Shown one piece after another: positions 21,615 through 31,169 of a stretch of DNA of 64,000 nucleotides. The DNA comes from Pilaira anomala. Taxonomy: Eukaryota > Mucoromycota > Mucoromycetes > Mucorales > Mucoraceae. A program made the translations under genes and the position numbers. Where the stretch lies: assembly GCA_025716855.1 (NCBI GenBank), contig JAIXMQ010000031.1:1-64000 (forward strand), in the 5' to 3' direction. The notes beneath the pieces are model-generated. The model was not told where the DNA came from and did no database searches. It worked only from the letters and a program-made list of their open reading frames with translations. Numbering within the stretch: position 1 is the first letter of the stretch; the number at the start of each line of letters is the position of its first letter.

Positions 21615-23341
21615 CTACATGTTTCGAGCAGCGTTTGTATCACGATTCCAGGTTACTAATCGATCTTGACAGTGAGTGCAACGAAGGACCTTGAGAGGCT
21701 GGTTGGGTTGGTTTTTGTACACATTGCAAACCTACGTTGGAGTGATTAATTTATAATTTTATATTTTGTAATTATTGAATTATATACATATACTTACTGC
21801 AGAGGTTTTAAACTCATTAATTTCTATCAAACATAGCTCCCTGAGGCATTCTCTTCGTTTAATATTTTTATATAAAATAGAGGTAACACCATGGAGTTGA
21901 CTTGTAAGAGGAACATCATCTTTGTTGGACATTCCGTCACCAAAGACAACCAGAAGCATTTTTTTCTTGTTTCCTTCATTGAAGTTACCTTTTCGAAGAA
22001 GGTTTCTATGTTTATAGAAATGTGCGATATTATTAGCATACGGTATGTTATTTATTAACATTATAAAGTAAATTATCTGGTGATAGGAGGAGTGAGTTTA
22101 TTGTGATCGATGATGGCTGGAGGTGTTTGGGTAAGCTTGTTTATTTTATTATCTTTTCTGCGACTCTTGTTCCTCGACGTTTTCTTTTACTTCCTTCTGT
22201 TACTGTTGTATTTCCTACCCCCGTTTATTAGACTATTAACAGCTTCTTCTTTGGATCTTTCTTTTGCTAAATAGTTTAGCCATCTACCCTCACAGGTATT
22301 AAACCTATAAAATCCAAATAAGTCACCCGTTTTTTGAAGCATGTACGCCACATGAGTTAAATATTTCTCAATAACAGCTGTCTTCAGAGAAAATATTTTC
22401 GACTCAGTTCGTTTGATTCCTGTGGTTGCTTTGATTCGATTTTGTGATCTTGCTCTGGATATAGTACCCCTGAAAGAGTAATATTCCTTGGTTGACAGAT
22501 GGCGTAATTTTCCATTCCCAAGATAACTTGTGAAAACTTGGGTTCGGCCAGGACCAATGGTACAAGGCCTAAAGTATTGATCAATTTCGGCTTTTGTGAA
22601 ATCTTGTAACTCAAGTTTCGATGCTGCTGCTGTCGTTTGGGTTCTTCTTGCTTGAATAAATGTGAACCGACAGATAAACCCGTCCGTCTTGAATTCGTTT
22701 ATAAATACTTTATTTGATCTCTCATGTAAACCGGATACATCTTGAGCTCTATTATTATTAGATGACATTAGTCAATAGCTTTTTTATATAGTATTTATTA
22801 CTTACAATCTTATCTTCAAATTAGGTAATTTAATGAAATCAAAAACGTTGTAAAATTTGGATAGAGTAGTATCAAAATTAGTGTTGGCTGTATTGCCTTG
22901 AGGAGTAAAGAATTTATATTGGAAGTATTTACTGTAATAAACCTTTATTGTAGCTCGGATGTTGGAAATAAAGCTAATAATTAACGGTTGGATTCTGATG
23001 GGCCCAGTGTCTGTATTTGTATTTGGATTTGGATTTGCATCACCACTAGAAACATTTCGATGATCTAGTTTGACAGAATCAGTTAAATCTTGGAGTAATT
23101 GCAGTATTCGCTCTGAAGCATTCGGCAGTTTTCGACTTGTATGATGACAGCTTCACTAACAGCGACATTGTTTTTTTGCTTGGTTTAGAGTATCCTGCAT
23201 AGTAGCAGGTAGAGTTGCAGAAGAATTGTCAATTCTTTGGATATAATTGTTGATATTTTTAGACGAATTAACAGAGTCAAGAATAGCAGCAGCAGTTAAT
23301 CTTTCAGAATAATTTCGAACATTACATATAGACTTAAACAT
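21615..23341 (-). pseudogene. Decayed TnpB/Fanzor-like RuvC nuclease gene
   Basis: A multi-exon coding relic of the TnpB/Fanzor superfamily (transposon-encoded, RNA-guided RuvC nucleases). From N to C: a helical region (23341-22806) with adjacent stops TAG-TGA near 23155 and a frame change; an exon at 22768-22187 with KTDGFICRFTFIQARRTQ, LQDFTKAEIDQYFRPCTIGP and GRTQVFTSYLG; a broken linker (22187-22061); an exon with LLVVFGDGMS and CLIEINEFKTSA; a GTAAGT donor at about 21799; and a last exon with VCNVYKN, CTHCQ and WNRDTNAARNM then TAG at 21615. The DxNAARN block is RuvC-III, INEFKTS carries the RuvC-II Glu, and the ribbon is CxxY...CxxC. The RuvC-I Asp expected in D-P-G-R is Gly (GGT), and one ribbon Cys is Tyr. 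It is inactive as read. Confidence 0.75.
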
Positions 23342-25007
23342 TTCATCATGGTATAATCTACAAATAACATAGATTTATTTAATTTAATAAACGTAACAGC
23401 AATTGAACTATTGACCGTCTTTTTTGTTTTTGTCCACTTTTTTACCATCCGTTTTGATTGACTTGAAAATTCTTTGTCTATTACTATATACATGATTAAT
23501 GCATGTCTATCTTTGTATTTTACAAGTATTCAAAGGGTTTTAACTGTTGCCTATATGTAATGTATGCTTACTTTTATATTGCAGAATAGATTTAAATATA
23601 GTAGCAGATTTTTTGTAAATTCAATGACATTTATATATAAAAAAGTTTTTTTAAACCTTATGACATAATTCAAACGAACAATAAGAATTTAACAATTGAA
23701 ATCATTAAATACAAGAGAATATCAGATTTATTCAAATCATTTGTACAAGGTGACGCTCAATTAGTCAACATACGGTTAAAAATTTAAGAATAACTAATTA
23801 GTCCTTTTTCACTTTCAAAAGAAGACCAACAACAAAATATTAAAATGCATTTTTTATTACATTATTTCTTTAAAAGGTGTATGCTAATATGTATATTTTT
23901 CTCTTGTATAATTTCATGTTAGTTAAGTGGCAATTCTCGATGATTTATAAAACTCAAAGTCGTACGTTAACTAATCGAGCGGCACTACATAAATTTCTGA
24001 AGTAGCTCCATATAATGTATCTCGAGTTCCACCGACTGAATCATATAACCTTTTTATAGCCATTGAACTTGACGTAAACCTAAAGATATTATAAATATAA
24101 AGGATTGATAAACGTAACAAAGACTTAATAGAAATATGAGTTGCATATCAGAGGTCTTTTTGGTATTACAATCTTTATTAGAGTAATGACAGCGCTCTTT
24201 TTCACCATGATAAACATTTTTTTAAACTGAATCCTGTAAATAGAAGTAACTTGTGTAGGAAAAAATAATTTAAAAGTAGGCTTTTTATTCCTGGTAACAA
24301 AACACTTACAAAAGCATTTTTGGGTACTAATTTATTATGTACACAAAAAGATTGTATGGTATTTAAAAAGAAAGAGTACAATGTAATCGTTATACTAAGT
24401 AAATTTTGTAGTTTGAAAGATCATTTTGATTAAAAAACGTACTTATAAGCTAAGAAGGTTATATGTTTATTGGGCCCAATGCTTGTATTTATACATGTTT
24501 AGTTTTGGGTATAACAAAGACAGAGAGAGAGAAGGAGAATGAGTGAGAGGAAGAGATAAATAGATATTTCATTGTGTTATGGTTTCTGTGCTACATATTT
24601 TATCTCCTTTTTGATTTATGTAAAGTTTCATTATCTTCATAGACGGGTAGATATTTTTGGGACAGTAGCTGTTGTCAATTATTCATAAGCATTATAGAAT
24701 CAGTATCTCCTAGGACATTAAAAGAGATACCAGAAAGACCCAAGAAGAACCAGAGCCACGTGGAAGTGCATTTATGGACCAAACCATGTAAAAATTGATT
24801 CAATCAAAGTTGTCTATTGGAATATGATTAGAAAATGATTTAAAGTAGTAAGAAAAAAAAATGATACATATCTTAATTTTTTATCCTAAAAAAACTAGAA
24901 ACTATACTTGTTACTTGTGGTACACCTGCTATCCCGACGAACATAAAGCTCTAACAGATGTGGCTAATAAGAAGGAAAGTGACTGGCACAGAATCAAACA
25001 AACATAA
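23342..25007. other. Gene-poor AT-rich stretch upstream of the relic
   Basis: No supported gene. The first part (to about 23500) may hold further N-terminal remnants of the TnpB-like gene. The rest shows purine-rich GAGA tracts (about 24520-24560) and no readable domain. Confidence 0.45.
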
Positions 25008-25228
25008 TTCACCAAGATAATTTCACCAAGATAATTTCACCAAGATAACTTCACCAAGATAACTTCACCAAGATAACTTCACCAAGATAACTTCACCAAG
25101 ATAACTTCACCAAGATAATTTCACCAAGATAATTTCACGAAGATAATTTCACCAAGATAATTTCACCAAGATAATTTCACCAAGATAATTTCATAGATAC
25201 TTTCACCAATGACTTTCACCAATAAAAT
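25008..25228. repeat. 14-bp minisatellite (TTCACCAAGATAAY)
   Basis: Thirteen head-to-tail copies of TTCACCAAGATAAT/C from 25008 to about 25189, one with CACGAAG, followed by degenerate copies (TTCATAGATAC, TTTCACCAATGA, TTTCACCAATAA) to about 25228. Copies 3-7 end in C and the others in T, so the variants are clustered, as expected from block duplication. Confidence 0.95.
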
Positions 25229-25229
25229 C

Positions 25230-25870
25230 AACACCAGAAACAATTATCAAAAAAAAAAGCGTCACCAAACCACATGTGATGTCAACAGTCCTTCTTTGCT
25301 GTACAACTGGAATTACCGAGACATACATAAATGTATGTTTGGGATATGGTAACAGACAAGTGGGGTCCTTCACCACCCACATGCCCTTGTACAACCGATC
25401 CGCTCTTCCTATAACAGCCTATGGGTTTTTCTTGACGCAGAATAGTGTATAACCAAACAACCCACAAGACACTTCCTAGCATGAAATATCAAGCGACCCA
25501 ATATCTAAAGACGTTGGTACAATAGTATTGTAAAGTTTGGAAATTTCACCTCTAATCCCAATCTAGTTCAAGAACAATGTGTACCAACCTACCGTACGGA
25601 CGAAGGTTAAGCAAACAACAATTCACCTAGCCAGTGCTTCGGAAGTGCTATGTTCTCAAGTCCATTGGCGCGCAACAATGTGTGCTAGTTTTGACGATTG
25701 GGACCCCAGCCCTTCCGCTACCCAAACTTCTAGAACTTTCCGAACTATGTCCCTCCAGAACCTTTCATTTAGATCACTTTCAGACAATCGAGATGAAACG
25801 CTTTTACACTCTACACTAAGCTGCAACCCATAGGGGATCTATTATAAGACGATAAAGTAACAAGTAAGTT
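25230..25870. other. Compositionally distinct block, possible retroelement/LTR remnant
   Basis: This block is visibly richer in G+C than its surroundings and lacks the usual homopolymers. It begins near TGTGATGTCAACAG (25275) and ends near a TATAAG/GTAACA stretch (about 25848-25862). Terminal TGT...ACA with an internal TATAA resembles a solo LTR of about 590 bp, but the adjoining 5-mers do not match, so no target-site duplication is shown. Open frames on both strands are short and unrecognised. Confidence 0.3.
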
Positions 25871-26034
25871 AAAGAAAAAAGATAAATAGACTCTGTGGGA
25901 AAAAACCAACAAAAAAATACTTGATTTTTTCATGTTTGCGTCATAAAGAACAGGGGTTTAATCCCTTATATGTTTCAAGTAGTATTATCACTTTATATCA
26001 TCCATCTCATGCTTACAAAAATTTTCCAGAATAC

Positions 26035-26035
<1 letters not shown>

Positions 26036-26081
<46 letters not shown>
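26036..26081. repeat. Poly(A) tract of 46
   Basis: Uninterrupted run of 46 A residues about 170 bp past the distinct block. It could be a retroposition tail or simple slippage. Confidence 0.9.
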
Positions 26082-26083
<2 letters not shown>

Positions 26084-26521
26084 CTGTAAAGAATTAGATG
26101 TTTTAATAGCTATATTTGGGTAAATGGATCAAAGACATTTGTGCTTAGACTATTCATGAAACATATGAGCATCATAATTCAAATCATCATCTACAAAGTA
26201 AATGCAGAACTAATGACCAACGCGAGTTTACTTTAATCGTATTTTATTTGTATATCAATAGTAAGTATTACTGTTTGAGCCGGCCTGTTGATAATATATT
26301 ACGCCCATAAATTGTTCTTCATTATTCTTTCATTTTATATGAATTTGATAAGACGACTTGTACACATTTAAACACAGGTTATACAAGGATAAAATTCATT
26401 TCTTGTCGCGTGTATTCGATTCAAAACGTAATTTATTTTGAGATTGATCAGATTTCTTAAATACATTACATGGAGATTTTTTTTTATTGTTCTAAATTAA
26501 ATATATACATATATATATATT

Positions 26522-26755
26522 ACGAGAGTGCCTAAGCCTATCTATTATATCACAATTTATAACATTTAGTTCATCATGAGAAATGTTTCGTTTGAGAATT
26601 CGACCCTGAAAAAAAAAGAAGGATATTACGATAATGATTTCTTCTAAATACTAAAATCAATGTTTATTATGCATACCTAGAGAATTAAGCCTAGTGTGCG
26701 TGCCCGAATTATGAGATTCAATCACAACCAAGTGATCTTCATGTTCAAATACCTC
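26522..26755 (-). pseudogene. Coding-like relic, unrecognised
   Basis: On the minus strand, 26755-26679 reads VFEHEDHLVVIESHNSGTHT then RLNSL, and after an intron-like gap with a TTTTCAG end (near 26607), 26606-26522 reads GRILKRNISHDELNVINCDI then IDRLRHSRN. The composition is protein-like, but the two pieces do not join in frame through the visible donor. A further open frame at 27219-26989 might belong to the same decayed gene. No family is recognised; element origin is inferred from the setting. Confidence 0.3.
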
Positions 26756-27543
26756 GTTTCAAATTATACTGAATTTATTTTGTGATATTTTATATAAAAT
26801 AAATCAGATGCACTTTGTAAGCTTAAAAGATTGCTTCGACTTCAATTTCTTTAATAAAGATTATCATGTTTAGATTACAATTTTTATGTGCGGATTGATT
26901 CATGCGTGACTGACTATGCATTATAGCATATTTATGTCAATTAGATATTCATCTTGAAGCAGTCTTCTTTAAAAAAGATATTTTAGCTTTAAAAGGCTTT
27001 AAAATTAATATCGAACAGAGCCTGAAATAAAAATAAGGGTATTCCATGTATTTGGATTGTATATTTTAAAAAAGTCGACATGATACAAATAACTTGCTCA
27101 TCAGAGAATCCGAAACCCTTAATTACGATAGCCGTATTAAATACTATTCTATGTTGACGGGATATGTTATCTTTGAGTATTAGATGACGTGAGAAATTAA
27201 TAATAATTTTTGATATCACCTACTTTTTAATGTAGTTTATATGCAGTTAAATAAATACTGGGACCATTTTATAAGGGGTTAACTGTTACATGTACGCCCG
27301 TAAAATACTAAATTTTTAAAATATCTTATCTATTTATTTGCCATAAAAAAAAGTTAGCAGAATAAAAATATGTAAAGATGCAATCTATCATAAAGTACTT
27401 AAAAGTCGAATGAACTTAAATACACATGTAATAGCCTTAAATAAACATGTTTTTTTTATTGGAGTATAAATAAAAAGAGAGAAATGTGAATTGTTATCTT
27501 TTTTTAGTATTATTTTCTAAACTCGTTAATAGCATTTGTTGAA
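26756..27543. other. Intergenic region before chitin deacetylase
   Basis: AT-rich. Contains a TATA-type sequence (GTATAAATAA, about 27464-27473) roughly 75 bp before the chitin deacetylase start. The 76-codon minus-strand frame at 26989-27219 shows no known domain. Confidence 0.4.
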
Positions 27544-28787
27544 ATGCAAAAAATTTTTATCAGTTTATTTATAACTGTTACAATTCCACTTGTATGTGCT
27601 ACTACTACACCTACACTACCTTGGTCATATTCAGATTTTGTCATACATTTTCGTGATTTTTTTGAAGAAATCACAAAACCAACACCTTCTTCCGATTACA
27701 ATACCTTTGCTCCTCAAACTTCACCAATATTTTCTGGATTAAATTTTTCCAAGTCTCGCAACAGTTTTGATCGAATTGATTTAAATGGGAAGACATTATC
27801 AACTAAACCGCTTGATTTGAAACAATATCCTATACCTTGGACTCGACCCGACGTTCATCATCCACAAGTAAAAGCTGCTATAAAATCCATTGATTGGACT
27901 CTAGTTCCTAAATCCAAGGTTCGAACTTACAATAGTGATGGAGGCATGATTTTTGACAGCTACAACTATACCCAAGATCCTGATTGTTGGTGGTCTGCAA
28001 CAAACTGTGTTTCACCTAAAATAAAAAACGTACCTAAAGATATATATACCTGTCCTAATCGAGGTGAATGGGGACTCACATTTGATGACGGACCTTTCAA
28101 TGTTCGTGAGAAAGGTACATTGGATGCTGAAACAGAGAATCCTTATGCTGAACCTACACTTTATAATTTTATGGGCAAATATGGTGTCAAGAGTGATCTT
28201 TTTGTAAGTTTATTTTTCAGTTAGAAAAAATATACATAATATACTAATTATAATAACAGTATGTTGGATCTAACGTTGTAAATTATCCTGCTGCTGCTAA
28301 AAGAGCATATGAGGATGGGCATGTCGTTTGTTCACATACTTGGTCACATACTGCCATGACGACACTTCAAAATGAGGATATAGTAGCTGAGTTATATTGG
28401 TCTCTTCGAGCTATCAAAGATGCTACTGGAGTTACACCTAAATGTTGGAGACCACCTCAAGGAGATATAGATGATCGTGTTAGATCGATAGCATGGCAAA
28501 TGGGTTTACAAACTATTTTATGGGATTTTGATACAGAAGATTGGTCTATGCCTGCACCAGGAGGTGGTATGCTTGCTCCTGCCAAAGTTGATCAAAAGAT
28601 CTCTAAATGGGTTCGAGAAAAAAGAAAAAAGACCCAAACGCATGGAACGATTGTACTTCAACATGAATCTAATAGTGCCACAATTCGTATGGCAGAAAAA
28701 TGGATTCCTAAAATTAAAAAATATTTTAAATTAATGCCTGCTTCTGTATGTAATGGTATCACTCAACCTTACTGGGAAGTAAAATAG
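27544..28787 (+). CDS. Chitin deacetylase (polysaccharide deacetylase, CE4)
   Basis: Two exons (27544-28203, 28260-28787) encode 395 residues. It should remove acetyl groups from chitin to give chitosan, a main wall polymer of Mucoromycota. A signal peptide is clear (MQKIFISLFITVTIPLVCA). All five CE4 motifs are present: TFDDGP (~179, metal-binding Asp and catalytic base), HTWSH (~246, metal His pair), RPPQGDIDDR (~283), DTEDW (~311) and IVLQH near the end. Cys residues (DCWWSATNC, YTCPN, KCW, VCNG) probably form disulfides. No hydrophobic GPI-type tail is seen, so it is likely secreted or periplasmic. The intron (GTAAGT...AACAG) keeps frame. Position beside a gene-poor island is noted but the gene looks intact. 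Confidence 0.95.
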
Positions 28788-29924
28788 TCGGTGGTTTATC
28801 CTGACGATTTCTTAAATTATTAAAACGCGCGCCTTTTTTTTGTATTCTTTTTTTTTTTTAAAAAAAAAAACTCGTAATAACAATTAATAAAAAAAATATT
28901 ACTTTTTAAACAAACCTTGCGCAAGACATCTTGATATTAAATTCATAAACATAGTCAATACTTGTAGAGTACTTGTTATTCTCTCTAAAAAAAGAATCAT
29001 TATGTATTATAAAAATTCTTTATTGATGAAAAATAAATAAAATCACTTTTAGCTATGTTCAGAATATAAGCCATTTCCTTTATAATTTTTTTTTTTATTG
29101 TTAGGATATATGCCTACAAGCACCCCAACGCATTAGTAGTTTATATGCTGAGAAACAGTTGCCATCGTCGTTGTCAGGGCCAATCTCGTGCGGCAACAGC
29201 AACCCCTTTAGTGATCTGCTTTTATATCTCATTAAAGGAACTTTTAGTTCAATTTATTGCATAAGTACTGATCGGGTATACATACACCTACACCTTTTGC
29301 CAAAGAGTGTCGTATATTTTTAGAAAAGAGTGTCGCACTTTTTTAAAAAAAACAGTGTTGCACAATTCAAGAAAAGAGTGTCGTGCCTTTTAAAAAAATC
29401 GAGTTTTTAGTCACGGCTTTGTTGTACTCTTTTATAACAAAATGCTTAACTTACATAATAAAAATTGATTATTATAAGAGATGTCAAATTTGCTAATTTT
29501 AGCTTTTTTTTGGCTTCCCGATTCATTTAGTTGAAGGTGATACAAACCCAATTGTTTATCTAATTCATTAAGAAGCATGAAGATAGACCTCCTCTCTCTC
29601 TCTTCGTCTATCTTTTTACATTTGAAAATTAAATAGACAAAAAGTAAATTAAAAAGATGATCGATGATAATTCAATTTAAACCGAGAAAAAATTCATGTT
29701 ATTCGGTTACTATAATCTTTTTTTACAGAGTACAAATCTTCCAGACTGTGAAATTTATAATAATAAAAAAAAAAGAGGAAGATCTGCTACCATAATTGTG
29801 TATATTTACCTTACAGGGACAATTTAAAAGGGGCTAAATCTGAGTCAAAAAATAAAAAAGCTGTTTTATACTCTTCTTCTTGTTTACATTTCTTTTCTTT
29901 TTATTTCATAACTACTATTTTATT
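28788..29924. other. Intergenic region
   Basis: No supported gene. It has a T/A inverted run (about 28846-28870) just after the deacetylase, a GC-richer patch around 29100-29220, and a short imperfect repeat (separate entry). Confidence 0.5.
29296..29404. repeat. Imperfect tandem repeat with AAGAGTGTCG core
   Basis: Four related units of about 35 bp, each with (A)AAGAGTGTCGYA or CAGTGTTGCAC followed by a T-run and an A-run: near 29304, 29330, 29350 and 29375. Divergence between units suggests age. Confidence 0.6.
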
Positions 29925-31053
29925 ATGGCATTATATAGTGGAGGGGAAAGCTTTTATGCCGTAATAATTATTTGTAGTATATTACTTTTAACATTTATTA
30001 TTTGTTTTGGTATAAGATATCTTCGACGAAAGAGACAAGGAGTTCAAGAAGAATCATCATTAAACGATTGGCAACCATTACGATCGATTGCAACACCATT
30101 AGATGATACAGATATTGAAACTTTAAAAACTGTTTCTAGTAAGTTTCATAAATAAGCTTTTTTTTTTACTATTTTTTTTGACGTAAAATATCTGTATTTA
30201 GACTGGCAATCAAAATACCCACCCAATACCAGTACATTTATTGACGTGACAAAGCATCCAGAGGTAGTCAATAAAGGTGTATTAGCTTGGAAATTTATCG
30301 AGACAGAAACGACTACTGACGCAGAAGAAGAAAGTAATGCAGCCGTTATGGACGAAGAGGATCCGTCCAGTATTGTATTCTGTCAGGGACAAGGTTCAAT
30401 CATGGCTAATTTGCCTGTACCTATTCAAGAATTTTCTTATTGGGAAGTTAAAATATTACAGTTAAATGATCAAGATAGATTAGCTATTGGATTTGCCACA
30501 AAGCCTTATCCTAGATGGCGTCTACCAGGTAAAAATATGATATTATGTACATGTAAATGAAATCATTTTTTTTAAAAGAGAGAAAAAAAAAAAAACTTCT
30601 ATAGGTTGGCATAGACACTCAGTGGCTTATCATTCAAATACAGGATCCATATTTGCAAGCGATCCAAACTTTGGTCGAGCTTATGGACCAGAATATAAAC
30701 AAGGTGATGTGATAGGAGTAGGGTACTTATATCAGAGCGGTACAGTATTCTTTACAAGAAACGGAGCCAACTTGGGTAAAGCATCCATAGGATTTAAATA
30801 CCCCATCTATCCAATTATTGGATCACAAGGACCATCACATGTCTCTGCAAATTTCGGACTACAAGATTTCTTATTCTCTGCTGCAAATCAAAGAGAAGCT
30901 GCTTATGGTCCAAAGCAAGGCTCTTTATTAGCTCCACCTGCTTATGGTGGACACACTGATGATACCATATTGTTTGAAGATGAACAACAACAACTTGACC
31001 AACTGACTTATGTAGATCATACTGTACAGTCCCCTCCCCCAAGTTACTCTTAA
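29925..31053 (+). CDS. SSH4: Ssh4/Ear1-type SPRY membrane protein, Rsp5 ubiquitin-ligase adaptor
   Basis: Three exons (about 29925-30138, 30202-30528, 30605-31053) encode 329 residues. Residues about 12-35 are one membrane helix (VIIICSILLLTFIICFGIRY) followed by basic LRRKRQ. A SPRY domain follows (SYWEVKI, DRLAIGFATKPYPRWRLPGW, SVAYHSNTGSIF, GDVIGVGYL, VFFTRNGANLG, YPIYPIIG, NFG). The protein ends SPPPSYS, a PPxY motif that binds the WW domains of Rsp5/Nedd4 ligases. Yeast Ssh4 and Ear1 have the same order and act at endosomes/vacuole in sorting membrane proteins for degradation. The ATG at 29925 is the first before the helix. Role is by family; the PPxY and topology are directly visible. 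Confidence 0.88.
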
Positions 31054-31169
31054 AAAAATATACATTAAAATATATATACTACATATTATACAATTTTTAT
31101 TTTCTTTTTTTTTTTTTTAAAAAAAACTCTTTTTTATACACAATTTACATGTATATATTTAATTTTAAA

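Noticed and set aside
24961..25228. CRISPR-like array
   Set aside because: The 14-bp units are contiguous with no spacers and lie in a eukaryotic genome; it is a minisatellite.
25579..25833. 84-codon frame in the distinct block
   Set aside because: Overlaps another open frame in a second phase; composition reflects the higher GC, no family match.
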